Shown here: positions 14,201 to 27,202 of the stretch, piece after piece | Layout: each line of letters opens with the position of its first letter | Position numbering within the stretch: position 1 is the stretch's first letter | Origin: Andrena cerasifolii | Lineage: Eukaryota; Arthropoda; Insecta; Hymenoptera; Andrenidae | Length of the DNA stretch: 64,000 bases | Direction of reading: 5' to 3' | Assembly (NCBI RefSeq): GCF_050908995.1 | Contig: NC_135122.1 | Coordinates: 15,168,501-15,232,500, forward strand | The notes under the pieces: model-generated | The model's input: only the letters and a program-made list of their open reading frames with translations | The model's database searches: none | Told to the model about the DNA's origin: nothing | Made by a program: the position numbers and the translations under genes

Positions 14201-15573
14201 GTAGCGCGCGGCTTTTTGTTTCCCCTCCCCACTCGCCTATACTTTTGAAACGAACGGACCCGTGAATAATGAACTGCTTCGGCCTCGATACATCCTATCG
14301 GAAAAATTGGAAAATATCTGGTATAAAGTATGCTCGGTAAACGTTCCATCTACTTTCAACGGGGAAATGAACGGGCACGCCTCCTTTACGAAGCTTGATT
14401 CAATTTCCTCCCTATTCAACGCTCGATTTATTGCCTTATCAACCAGCTAAACGACTCGCGATTAACAGGGCGATCATTAAAACATTTTAACGAACGCGTC
14501 GAGTCGGCGGGCAGGCCAATGACGGGCGCGTTTTATCGGGTCGCGCGGTGGCTGCGATTTCGACGGGACGAAAAATCCGCGCAAGTCTGTCTTCCCTGTA
14601 ATCCGTTTCGGGGACGTCTGGTGCTGCCGTTTCTTTGGCAGGATCGAGGACACGGTAGAATTTAATGAACGTGACCGGATCTTATCGGCGGAGAACGAGA
14701 CTCCGGAACCAGGGGAATCTCGTTGAAACGCTTGGCACACTCTTGGATTGCATAAACACGATCAATTTGGATGGAGAACATGATTCTTATTACTGCCATT
14801 CTCTTTCCTTCCCGGAAAATTTATGCTCCCCCTTCCCCCGCGCGTTCCTTTTTCTGATAGCGTATCAGCAATTCGAGAGATTCGGGGGATATCGCGGTGT
14901 CCTCGTGAAATATTAACGGGGAAGGACGATGGGGTGGGAAATCATTGGATTTGAATTATCATCTGTTCTTTGGCGTTTTAGCAGCTGTTGGAAATGTTTC
15001 GACGGCTGCTCGGCCGGTCTATCTTCATGGAAAGATTTTTTACACGAATATGAAACATTCTTCTCCTGATATTTACGAGGATCGTATATTCTGAAACACG
15101 TCCTGGGTGTAATGGGATTTTATAGCGAGCGCGCGTAAACCGAATCTCGCCTCCTCTTTTCGTTGCTAAAGCACACTTCAGGAGGAGCACATTTTTATTT
15201 TCATTGCGGTTGATATTACAGTGTTATGCACTTTAGCTCTATCTATATCGATCACTAAATCGAGCTTCATTTAGACACGCAGGGTTACACTTGAGTAGTA
15301 AATTCGACCACCTACCATAGTAGAACTATCGACAATTACCATCGACACCCTTCCTACTATAACTCTCCCCCTGAAAAGAGTTGCGCATAAAACACAACCA
15401 ATTCCCAATCCCACACTTAACACAGTACTCTCTCGTCACATGTTAGGCTCGTAAATCCCGTGGCACCGTTGCTGATTCATCCTTGTATAAGTTGAATACG
15501 TCCGCGTAAGATCTTTCATCGTTACGGGGTCACGGAATCGAAGAACTCACGGGGATGGTTGGATTTGTTACAG

Positions 15574-15915
15574 AGGCGCCCCGGGGGACGTATCTGCTGA
15601 TAGATGGGCGCAGGTTGGATCCGGGGAACCAGTTTGTGCCAGTGAAGGAGGGCTCCGAGTTGACGTTGGAGTGCGCCGCCGAGGGTGGAAACCCACCGCC
15701 AGTTTTAGCATGGGGGATGACTCTGTCTCAGGCCACTTTGGATGGTCCAGAGCAACCGCCGGACAATCTGACCGTGTTGGCCTCGACGTCTGGCAGGCGC
15801 AGTGGGGCTCACCTTAAGGTATTGAGGGGACACCACAACGCTACAATCGCCTGCGTTGCTCGCCACGTCACCTTGACCATACCCATGAACGCCAGCATCC
15901 TCCTCGACGTGCAAT
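15574..15915 (+). CDS. Internal exon A of an Ig-superfamily cell-surface protein (complete Ig domain)
   Basis: This exon encodes 114 codons forming one complete Ig-type domain. The B-strand motif is ELTLECAAEGG, the core Trp is 13 residues after the first Cys (VLAWG), and the F-strand Cys in ATIACVARH lies 60 residues after the first, which is normal Ig spacing. Three N-glycosylation sequons (NLT, NAT, NAS) fit an extracellular location. The acceptor is tttgttacag ending at 15573 and the donor is gtgagt at 15916. Both junctions are phase 1, as is usual for shuffled Ig modules. The pyrimidine tract before the acceptor is weak, so the left boundary rests mainly on the phase match and on where the domain begins. 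The first codon is split, so an upstream exon must exist outside the window. Such proteins act in cell adhesion or axon guidance. Sidestep-, nephrin- or hemicentin-type relatives are possible, but I cannot choose between them. Confidence 0.88.
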
Positions 15916-18900
15916 GTGAGTAACAGCTTCCTTGCTCTTCCTGTACAAAATCATTTCGAGGTCAATCGCGAAACTTCCCTCTTCTCCAGGGACCTGGAAC
16001 GAAATCATTTTTTCTCTCCTTCCGGTTCAGCTGCGATAATAATAATTTCGTTTCGATTAATATCGTTGTTGCTGGAAAATATTTGGTTTCCATTCAAACG
16101 GAAAACAAATTTTCTTCCAAATCGGTTATTTCATATTAATAAAAAAACTCGCGATAAACTTATTTTTAACAATTTTATTACATTTGGTAGTTATATTACA
16201 AAATATTATAAAAAATAGAGAGCCTTACACATGAAAGCCTCGAACAATATAAACTCTATAAATAATGTAGATTATATAAAATGAAAATCTAAATTAAACT
16301 CATGATGAAAACAAGGGGCTCGCTCAATTTAAATTTTTTAACATAAGCGTGCATCAAAAACAAAATAATAACGTTATCAACCGGACTTTTTATATCGGTT
16401 ATATCGTTTTCACTCTCACTGTAGAATCAAGAATTTTATTTCATTTCTGCTTCTGTTCCGGAAAAATATTTCGTTCTTTTCGTTTTATTGTTTTTGTTTC
16501 TGTTCCGCTCCGGGTCCCTGCTGTTTTTTACTGAAACAGATGTCGCATCGTCTGTTAGCGTGCTTTCAGTGGTCCTTCGTTAACGTTAAATAATTGATCG
16601 CTGCAGAGATTTAGCATGACTGATACGAATGATGCTATTTCGTATCATAAATCTAGTAGTCGAGTAGATGCTTGTATTTAACCCTGTAGTCACGTTGTTG
16701 CTGAAGTTTCCAGCGACAGATGAAGTTTAAATCGTTAAGCTGGAGCAACTTGTATTTCAATCGAAGGCATCCTCAATAGACTTTTGTACCGCGAAACGCG
16801 GGGGATCACCAGTGGCGCGTCATAGTAATAACTACGTATATCATCGCGTTTCAAACTGTCGTCGTATAGCTTTAGAGTTATCGTCACTGCCTCGTCCCGG
16901 ACTCATCATATTCTCGTCTGAAACTATCGTATAATTCGAGGCATTTCTCTGTACACTGTCTCGTCGCTCGCTCGACTTGCCTCGCTTGTCTGGCCTCCGA
17001 CCTATCCCCTTTTTCTCCGAACTTTCATCAACAATGCACGCAGCTGTAGCTCGCAGCCCCTGAAACTTGGGTACTCGTTCGAAGCAATTGGTGCTTCTTG
17101 TCGAAAACCCCCTTGTCTCTTTAGACGAGAACATTGAAGCACAATGATAATCAGGATTATACTCTGCTCCGAAATTATACTAAGGAAGAAACAATACACA
17201 AAGACTCGTGTACCCGAGTATCATCAATCGTCTCTTCGGAATCATTCCCAACATCGAGGCAACCCGAGACGGGTCTGTATACTTTACACCTTTAAAACAT
17301 GCTCGACCTGCCACGCAGCTAATCACAAACGCACTCTCCTTTCGCCTAGAAACATCTTTTAACGTGGCCAAACGACTTCCACTTAGATCGTCCAACTAAT
17401 TAAATTTCATCCCCGTGGCGGATCCCGTGCTCGAAGTTTCATTCGAACGAAAGGACCGTCGTTTGTCTCCGGTCAAAACGCATCGTCGGTATTAAGCGAC
17501 GACAAAGGGGCAGGAGACTTACGACCGTATTATTTAGTTGATGCCGCGGTGAAATTGCAGTGGCCACGGTCGAGATCTAATTTCCGTAGACTTCGTAGCC
17601 AGCACAATTCCCGTTGAAATATTAGGTAGAAGAAATCGCGATACGCTGGGGGCCGTGGCGAAAAAGCCGACCAAAGAAGGGGGGATAGGGAGGTAGGGGG
17701 CGGTGGCGGCGTCGTTTTAAAAATGGGCTTAATTCAAGTCGAGCAGCCAGGAAGTGTTATAATTCCGCGGATCGTTTTTCCCTTTTCCCCGGTCCCGTGG
17801 CGCGGCGCTGTGAAGGGTGGGTCGCGATGGTGGATGGTCTTGGGGTGGTAGGGGATGAACCAACGAGCGAGCAGAATTTCCGTGATATTAGAACTAGGAA
17901 GCGCGTTAGAAAGGAATATTGCGCGGCGTACAGTGGGAACGGGAAGTGGCTTAAGACAGGCCGGCCCATCGAAATTGAAATATAAATTTAATTAAGCCTT
18001 GGTCGCCCGGTTAAACAATCCCCGGACGCAGCGAGGATCGTTTCATTCGACGAGGAGCAACACGCGCGCACATCCCCTCCCCCGAAGAGGGACGATGTCA
18101 GGGATTTGTCGATGCGTTCCGGTGTACTACGGCGTGCTCCCGTTATTTTTGCAGATTATTAATTCTCCGCGCAATTTACCGGGAACTCCCAAGGTCTCGC
18201 GTGCACGTCGGAGCCGGGCACGTTTATTGCGCGAGTAAATTCTCCTTGCGCGCCACGAAGCACCGACCCTCGCGCGGACTCCGTGCCCTGTGACTTCGTT
18301 CTTCGGCGACTATTATTCTGATCAAATCAGAGTCGCTGAAACAGCCTCGGGAAACTGTTGCAGTTTCCCCGGCGCGTCTCGTAAAGTCTGGCCAAGCCTG
18401 AGCGAAGAAGCCACGAGATAACAAAGCCTCGCAAGAAGAGAACAACGTTAACCGCGCGTGCTAACGTCCCGAGCCCTTTACCGTGCACGGTTTATTTTCT
18501 CCCGGCCGACTTCTTGCATTTGTTCGGCGAGAAACAACGCTGCACCATGCTGCCTCCGGTTGTCGAGAGGGTTTTCCACGACCCGTGGAAGCTGCGCCGA
18601 AAATCGGGGCTCGATCTTTGGAAGGACCTCGGAGTTCCCATTGGTTCATCGTAATAATCAGTGATTCGGCAAGGTTTCTATCTTTAAAGTGACAAAAAAA
18701 ATTCAACTTTTTCTATATAATTAATAAAATATAAAAGAATATTGTTAAAAAATATTTACATTAAACTATAATTATTAATAAAATTATATTTATTAATATT
18801 CTTAATACTCTACAATTCAAAACTTTATATGCCTTCTAACGATAAGGATGGGGAGAGTTTATTTAGATTGCTAGATGCAACGGTTTAGGGTACAGGTAGA

Positions 18901-20320
18901 TTTTATTTGCTCTTTCGAACCTCGTGACACGATTTCTTCGACAAATTATGTCGCCGGCCACCCCTTCGTCGTCCGTCGCATCCATGAAGCTTTAAAGCCA
19001 TTTTCTTGGAATCTGTTGGGCACAACGAGAGCCCATTGTGTCTGGAGCTTACTTCTCCCCCTTAATTTCTTCACGCTTGTTCCTCGACGGTGGAAAGGAA
19101 ACTGCGGTCACTTACGAGTTCGTGGGACGGAAGCTCGTTCGGATCTTCAAAGAAAAAGAAGAAGGGACAATGGCGGTATCAGGATCAACCGGGGCGAGCA
19201 ATTTAGCGCTTTCTGTTCGGTCTTTGCCATCGTACATAGCTCTGCAATGCTTCCAGAGGCTTCGCTGGAAGAAACAGTGGTGTCTATCAAGCATTGGTCA
19301 GCCGACGTGAAGGAAGCTTCCAACAGAGATGCTATTCAGAAAATAAAAACAAGGTTACACCCCAGAACTCATCCCGGACTTCGTACGAGTACCTACAGAG
19401 AAATATACACATAGGGGGAACGAACAATTATCAGTCAGAGATTGTTTCCGAAGTTTAGATTTGAGAATTACAGCCGGTAAGATGAACTCCGCCGCTTGAA
19501 AACCACTAAAGTTTCGCGAGAATCTGTTACGAACCACAGTCTAGTGGAATCCTCTTGTAACCACTGAAGAATTGGTCCAGAAACTTCAATCAGCCAGTTC
19601 CACAGTTCAGCGCTCTTTGAAAAACATGTCGGAAGTTCCATAATGTGGGTCATGCGTAGAACTGAAAGCATCTGAAGTTCATAGACAAGAATTAACCGCG
19701 TACGTACTTCGCTATTTGCATAATTTCGTAGATTCTGAAGGCTAATCTTCCAGTATCACAATCGTGAACCTGATCGCGAAGAGACGAAGAGGAAATATTT
19801 AACAGCAGCCCATCCCTCTTTAACTCGCCGATAACAGAAGTTGCACCATCTAATCGACAAATATTACTCCCTTCCTCGGAGAAGCGCTGGCCCGGGATAC
19901 ACACGTACGCGTCGTGCTTTCTCCTGGCAAATTGTTTCCAGGCAATTGAGAGGGGAAAAATTCGGCAGCGCGGAGGTATTTCTCGCCAGGCTTCGGAATA
20001 CTTGCAGCGTCAAAGATGATGCGGGCGCGCGGTTCAGTCAAGCTGAAGCCCCCTCGAAGATGCATATTTTCTAGACGAACAGCTCTTCCGCGCACCTTCG
20101 AGATTCCGGAAGGAGATGCGGGTGTTTCCCGGGCGATTTCTTCCGATAGCGAGGTACTACGGGTGGACCCGTGCCTTTTTCCACCTTTTTTTCGCGAATT
20201 TATTCCCAGGGACACGGTACCTGTGGCCCCGGATGTCGCGAGGGAAACGGAAACGCGGGGACGCTCGTCGATACCATGAGCGGAGCGAATTTTCCACTAG
20301 AACCGACGTCAAAGACATTT

Positions 20321-20343
20321 TAGAAGGCATTCCATGCCTTCTA
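20321..20343. repeat. Perfect 10-bp hairpin with 3-base loop
   Basis: tagaaggcat and atgccttcta are perfect reverse complements separated by tcc. No neighbouring feature explains it. Confidence 0.6.
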
Positions 20344-21404
20344 GACGACGGCTCGGAAACGCGTAACGTGACCGACTTTGTCCATTGTGTGCGTTCCACT
20401 TGTCAACCGTTCTGATACCGAGCTATCATTCCATATTCCATCAAGTTCCGGTGCTTCAAGCTAATTGGAGGTTGGCGGCGTTTCATTCATCTGCGGCCTC
20501 ATCGAGCTAACCTTTGCATCAATGTTCATCCCACGATCACAGTGTTTCGGGGATAATATGCCTCGGTTAATAGCAGCGTATCGAACAGTTGTAGCAAATT
20601 GATACAAAGCAAGCTTAGCTCCAATTATTCAATCTGTGTCTTAACGAACGAGGCGTATGCCTCTTGAATACTGCTCTTGGTGGGATCACAGAGAAAAGAG
20701 GTTACGCGAGAAGCTAATTCTTAGTGGCTTGCCCTATTTAAATAAGCTCCGTCTTCCGTTCTAACCATCTACTTATTCTACCCAATTAGAGTCTCGAGAT
20801 CCTTCTCAAGGGGACCAAAGTTTCTCATCTTCGAGTGAAAGGCGAGTCGCGCATTGTTTCCCTCGCTTGATTGAATTAAAAGAAACACGAGGGTCCAATG
20901 GAAACAAAAAGTGTTTATCGAAAGGAGATCATAGCTAAAGTGAAATTTCGTGTTAAGTAAATACGGCTGGATTTATAACCGGAGGAGACGGGCGAAACGG
21001 AAAGAAACCCGGTCTTATTATCCCGCTTTTGTTTCCCCGCTCGTTTAGAAGTGATTCCTCAAAGGAATGAATGGAAGTATTGTGCCAGCGACCCTGCCCG
21101 AGCTCCCACGGCTATCTGCAAATTGATATCGAGTTATTCCTTTTTGGTGGCGGATAATAACATTCTTAGTTGTCTGTGCTGTTTGAGATGCCGACATACT
21201 AATTGCCACTTTAGCAACTCCTTTGTACGCTACCGCAACAAGATACAGTGTAGACCTCTTTTCAAATAAATTCCGATGGCTGAACTGTTTTAAATGCTTA
21301 TTAAAGAAGGAAAAGGGGATCGATAGCAGCGGGGCGAAAGAGTGGACAGTCTTTCTTTCAATTCTCTTTCCTAGTCTATAATACGTAGAAGCCTGGGTGG
21401 TAGG

Positions 21405-21705
21405 CAAGGATGGGCCAAATTTTTATTTAAATAAAATATCGATGGACGAATAAAAGTTAAAAAAAAGTATTCGTCATGTGTTAAATAAAGTTCATCTTTT
21501 TATTCGTCGAATGTTTCAACTTCAGCGTCCAATAAATTTTTCAACTGTAACTTTTACCTTAACTTTATTCGACGTCAAATAGTATTACTAGCTTTATTCG
21601 TCGAATGAAGAGATTAATTTTATCCGTCAAATAATCTAAAGTTAAAGTAACTTTTATTTGATCCGTTATTTAAATAATTTTTTATTTAGTTAATGCCCAA
21701 CTCTG
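21405..21705. mobile_element. hAT-like MITE rich in TTATTCGTCGAAT words
   Basis: The left end CAAGGATGGGCCAAA and the inward-read right end CAGAGTTGGGCATTAA resemble the CAGGGTTGGGCA ends common in hAT MITEs. The subterminal parts also pair: ATTTAAATAA is followed by GAATAAAAGTTA on the left and by CAAATAAAAGTTA on the inverted right. The interior repeats TTATTCGTCGAATG-like words near 21499 and 21593 and related TTTATTCGACG and ATCCGTCAAAT words. A flanking duplication is not convincing (gtggtagg against a shifted gcattagg). It is old and non-autonomous. Confidence 0.5.
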
Positions 21706-22699
21706 GGCATTAGGTAACATAAGACAGGATGTCTTGAGAAAAGAATCCACTAGAATAGGAAATCACAAATTGAATGGTCGGATGCAATGAGGGGACCAGC
21801 GCTCGAAAATGGAAGAAATTATTGTCCAAACGCTAAGAGAGAGATTGTAAAATTAAACGTTGTTAAACTGCATTTTAAAAAATATAGCGCTGTAAAGCTC
21901 GTCACGACACATATTTTTTCTATTTACAGTTTGCTTATCCAATCGTTACTATTCGAGCTAAAAATTATAAACAACGACCCTTCAATTATACTTACCGGAT
22001 TTATCCTGAAAGTAGGTGTTTTTCCTGGGACAGGTGGCGAAACCTTGCACAATTATCTTTCACATGATTTCTTCGTGGATGCAGAAGTAAAGTGTAGCCA
22101 GAACCTCATTAGCATGGAGGCTGCGAATGTTCCGTAACTTTGGAGAAGGATGCTCCTTCCAAAGGAAACTTATCGAGGCTAGGGTGAAGCTCCTTAGAGT
22201 CGGCCATGAAAAATAAATACAAGAGATACTCGCCGGTATCGTGTTCAGAAACTACGTTGAACGCTTTTTGCAGAGGGAAGCAAATATTTTAAGGTGTGTA
22301 AACGGCCGCTATTTACTCCAACTTCGACAAACTTTCGCGATATTATCGCAGCGATTCCGTCGTTGGGGGGGAGGATTTGCGAAGGTCTCGACAACCGGTC
22401 CACGGGCGTAATATGAAATGCAAATTGCGACACAGAGCAGTGCCATGACTTCCGGTTATGAAACAGGGATGCACGGGTGTATGGCTTTCTCATCAAAACA
22501 GAGATGTTCATCGCGTACGAGAGCACTCGTGCCGCTCCAAACACGCGCGTGCATTTAATTCCTGCTAAAAGATCACTCCCCGCTTCCGTCCCTTTTTTTT
22601 CCGCCCCACCATGAAATTAGTACCGGCATCAACGCAACAAAGTAATTACTTTCGTGTACATTCTCTCGATCCTTCCATTTCCATTGTTTCATCCTAGAG

Positions 22700-22930
22700 C
22701 AGGGCTCTCCAAGGTCCTTTACCCGTAAGTTCGGGGTTCTCCCACTCTCATCCGCGTTGTTAGGGTCACCGCGCGACGCTAACCGCGAAGACGCTTGGCC
22801 GGGCTAGCCCGTCATGGCAGCCTTCGTAGCGTCGCGCGGTCCCCTTGACAACGGAAGCCACGCTGCACGAAAGAAAGATTTGGAAGGGGAAGCAGGCGCG
22901 TGAGGGGCCCACCTACGCTGGAGAGCCCTG
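22700..22930. mobile_element. hAT MITE, 231 bp
   Basis: Terminal inverted repeats begin CAGGGCTCTCCA on both sides, the standard hAT end form. They are flanked by 8-bp target duplications, TCCTAGAG at 22692-22699 and TCCTAAAG at 22931-22938 (7 of 8). Further in, CACCGCGCGACGCTA and TAGCGTCGCGCGGT form a GC-rich inner stem around 22770-22840, so much of the element can fold back. There is no coding capacity. Known for the superfamily: 8-bp duplications and CAGGG-type ends; both are seen here. Confidence 0.75.
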
Positions 22931-25900
22931 TCCTAAAGTGTAAATTACGATACGTCGATCCACGAGGAAAGGGGCGCTTTACTTTTACCGAGAAATTATG
23001 AAATTGAAACACTCTGTCGTCGAGCAGACGTTATTACTACACTTAGGAATATTAATGCTTTTATATGAATTGGAGTGGATTCGTAGAACATTTCTGGTGT
23101 CTTTTATCCTTAAACAGAAAGCAATTCTACAGTTCAATGTTATTAATTTCGAAAGTTGTTCCGCATCAGGTTGATAAATTCTTATCCCAAACGCATAGTG
23201 TTTAACTTTCAGTAGTAAAAGATCTGATGCACAGACCGCTATCATTCCTCGCCCCAAGTCTCTTTATTTCTGTACCTCGATAAAAATTTGAAAATACGCC
23301 GAAGATTAAAGCCATTCGGCACGTAGCACTCTGTCAATTAAGCCTCGTACGGTAAAGCCTCGTTAATATTTCGCACGTGTCACTTTTTCGGAAGCTTCCG
23401 CGAGAGGGGTTATCAGATTCGGCGGGAAAGGTTCGTTTCGATGCAGCGTCGCGCTCTCGTCGCGATAACTCGATGAAAAAATAACGTGACTTGTCCGCCT
23501 ACGTGCAGGTCGCTTCTTAAATACGCCAAATATCAACAGGTTGTTGATTTCGCTGTCCGTGTTCCCCGGTTATTTAGTTGGCCACGGCCAGGTAAGTGTC
23601 GCGTGTGTACGTGCCTGCAGGTGCACTCGATCCCGCCTACGTGATTGTTTTCGAACATGGTAAGCTCGTGGTTCGCGTTGAAAGGATCGTGTTTGCTAAT
23701 CACAAATGTTGATCTCCTGTCCCTTCGACGGTTTCTGTTGTTTGTCAGCTGTTGCACAACTTTTTTTCACGTTACCAACGATACTTAGCGAACTCCAGCT
23801 CTACCATTACAGGTAGTAACTACAGAGTAGACGTAACACTCCCCTATGTCACACAAGTGAAAGGGGAATAAACCACGAAGCGGTACTTTGACAAATTTCC
23901 TGGACGAAGCACACGGTATATCGTAATGGACTTTCTTCCTAAACGAGAAAACAGGACGCAAATGGAACGAATGGATCGTAACTAACACGAATATAATTTA
24001 CTACAATTCCAGCCAACGTCCCCTTCAATTATACACGCAATTAACCTCGAACGTTCGCGAATCAATAGAGAAATTCGCTTTAGAGAAATTCTTTAAAATA
24101 GATGACGGCTACCGTGTCGCGGCGGCGAAGACAGGTCCCCGGGAGATTAGACCGTCGAAGGCGTCGCGGTGCGCGCATTTAATAAAACCAGCCGGCGAAA
24201 TGATAAGCATCGTCTGATGGGATCGGAACCGCGCGGAGGGCTCGTTGAAAGCCTAGAAGAGGGATTAGCTGGATTAGTTGGCCGGCTGGATCTATCTATT
24301 CCGAAGCTGGATGAAAGGGATACCTATAATTACGTTCCCCTTACGGCGAGAGGGCGCGAAAAGCCTCGCTATGAATGACGTCGATATCTCTTCTTCTAAA
24401 GGGACGAAATTGAACCCGCTGCACGCGCTTTTCCATCCACGCCCCCATCTCCCCTTTCGTTCTCGCTTCTTTTTGAAACGGCTTTTCAGCCGCTTTCAAC
24501 CGCCACGCACACGAGCCAGCATCTCTGTACAGGTCGTTCCACAAGCAGCGAGACGGTACTGCGAAGCTTATCGACAGGGTACTTTTACGTGTCTCCATTC
24601 TTCCTCGCTTCTACCATCGCCTGCTGTAATTCTCTATCTCCCTTTCACCATTCCCGCGTACCTAAAGTAGCGTTCCAATGGAAGTTTCGTAAACGTTTCA
24701 GGGGTATTTCCTGGCTCTCCTTGCAACAATATGTAGAAACGTAGCTAGGTAACGAGTTTCTATGCCCCAAAGAAGCACAGCGCAATATATTCTGCAGGAA
24801 TTCCCTCAGAGACGTAATTCCCGCCGAATAACTACGCTCGAAGTAAAATTTAGTTGGAACACCCAGCATGAGCCACTCTGTACACCCGCGTTTCCCTAGG
24901 GTACTCGGCCCTTTGCCATCGACGAAATCCACGGAAAGGGAAGGCGACCCCCGGCCCCCCCCCTGCGTATATCTCGATTGCGCGAAATTATAGTAGACAG
25001 CGCAGGGTGAATTAGACTTCGCTTGATTTTTTTTTCCTTCCACCCCAGTTGCCCTCGCGCTCTCTCTCGTCTAAGAACCCGGGGAAACGCGGAAATCCAA
25101 GGTGGGTTTCTTCAGCCTCGGGAACGGAAACCTTTCCCTCCTCGGTCTATACCGCGGTGAATTTAGTTTCGGAGGCAATGCGAAACTTCACCGAGGGGCT
25201 CTTTTTCGTCGGCTGTATCCCGAAGTATGCGGCCAAACGGGGAACTTGCCTTCTACTCATTACTTGCGTGCAAATTCGAAGCCCTTTTTACCCACGCGAG
25301 CCTCCACCCCTCGATTATTAATACCCTTTATTCCTTCCTCTCTAAAACTAGGCAGCTTGTATTCTATCGTCGTTGTTTGTGTTCTCTCGGTTTTAACAGA
25401 GCTCCGCCCACTAATCGCGCAATTCAGCACGAGTAATCCTCAGAAACGCTCGTGCGGGGGAATGTTTTCGAACAGGAGGATATCATAGAATTTCAGTGAT
25501 AGTCTCCGGTTCCACCGATAGTGTCGGGGGACGCGTCACTGTCACGCTTCATCTCCTTAAGCTTCTCCCCTCGTGCATCGTGTGCCCAACCCTCACCTTA
25601 TCGGCAGTTCCTTCCCAGCACGGCTTCCCTCCCCTCGTGCAAGCCCCGCCATTCACGTCCTACTTAGGAGTGCTCTCAATCAATCATATTCAAATTTAAC
25701 GTCCCGTGGCTCGCGACTCGTTCGCGGGGGATTCGTCGACAGGGGAGGGGGGGTGTCTCGCGTGTATCCGCTCGCCCGTGCGGAATGCGAAATGCAGGCG
25801 TCGCCTAGCGTATAAACTGGATTCCTATTAACAAATCATTCTCTTTTCGTCGCTGAGCAAGCATTCGCGTGTTTGCTTCGAAATTATCGAAATCCCGGTG

Positions 25901-27056
25901 ATCGACGGTCCGTCAATGTCCGTTCGGGCAGGCTGCGCGATCTTGATTCACCGTTTACCGATAAATTTGACGGTTCGTTGCTTATCGATGACCCGTTAAC
26001 AATTCGCGATTGTTTATTGAATCGCGGCGTATCGTACAGCTCCAGCACCGGCCGCTCGATTAAATCGAAGTGGAATTCGGGAGGAGGATATTAAATGTGC
26101 ACGGAGTGTTTCCAGGAGTGTGTTTGGTGTTTCGTTCAGTCAAGCGTGCCGTAGATGGGGATCGTTGCGACGTGTTAATTTATGATAATTGCCGGCAGGA
26201 TGTAATTCGACGCCCGCGTCATCGTGTAAAATACGCCCGTGATCCGTTCTACTTGGCCAGCCATGCAGGCCGCGTCTTCTTGCTTGACCACACGCCCATC
26301 CATTCGCCTGTCTGACCAGTCGTAGTGCTATTCTACTTGATCGAGTAGGCATTACTCTACGCTCCTTCGGCGAGTCTACGAGTCGACTTGGATGCTCGCT
26401 AGGATCTCGTAGACCGCTGCATCGCTAGGGAGCTTTTGATACTCTTACTGGAACGGATCTTCCGTTGGCATAGCAATTTATTTCATCAGTACGATAAACA
26501 AACGTAGCATTATCCGGCAATATTAGCGAAACGTTGGAACCGTCTTCCATGCAGATACGCCTTTCGCTCGGAGGTTTCCGCATAATGGTCTTTGTAGTCT
26601 TTGGGATCTCCTCCTCGGCGGAATGTGGAACGCGAGCGATCCGAAGCCCAATGCAACGAGATCGAGCGATCCGGGAAGAGAGGCGGAGAGATAGGGAATT
26701 TAGATTATAACTACGTACCCAAAAGGCTATTTTCCTTCGAGATCTAACCAGGCAACGGTTAACAATGAGCTAGGGAATAATGGAGCAAGAATAACAGGTG
26801 CTTCCCCGCTCTCCTACACCAACGTGCACGCGCGCGTAATCACTTGCTCCCGCTTACTTGTGCTCTGCCGCCTGCGAGCGTTTATTTCTGATTGTACGTA
26901 TTAATACGATCGGTTATAGAGCTGGCCGCGACACAATACGCGGGATCGTTTGTCGCCCGCAAAATAATCGACCACGGTCGGGTAAATTTATAAAACAAGC
27001 TAAAACGAAAGATTAAAATCCATTCGAAGTTCTCGTTTGTTAGTTCGAACGTGAAC

Positions 27057-27202
27057 AGGCATTGAGAGCAAAAACGGACTAACCCACGTTTCTTTGCGAA
27101 ATTCAGTTAGTAATGTAATCCAACAGGCTGTACTCATCATATAAAATAGAAAAAATTATTCTTTTTCTAATGGAGGTTAGTCCGTTTTTGTTCTAAATGC
27201 CT
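27057..27202. mobile_element. Short MITE, 146 bp
   Basis: 28-bp terminal inverted repeats, 27057-27084 and 27175-27202, match at 26 of 28 positions. They start AGGCATT and include CAAAAACGGACTAACC. The interior is AT-rich and non-coding. No flanking duplication is clear, so the superfamily is not assigned. Confidence 0.68.

Larger units (their letters stand above)
1..15573 (+). other. Non-coding DNA upstream of exon A (intron or 5' flank)
   Basis: I see no credible exon here. Because exon A starts inside a codon, at least the end of this stretch must be intron; whether all of it is cannot be decided. It is mostly mixed, CpG-rich DNA. It holds a foldback at 3237-3362, a hAT-like MITE at 7814-8165, a small hairpin at 9521-9582, an interrupted poly-T at 11274-11296 and poly-A runs near 8241 and 11871. 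The long open frames around 5100-6300 occur on several overlapping frames of GC-rich DNA with no recognisable domain, so they are treated as chance. Confidence 0.55.
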
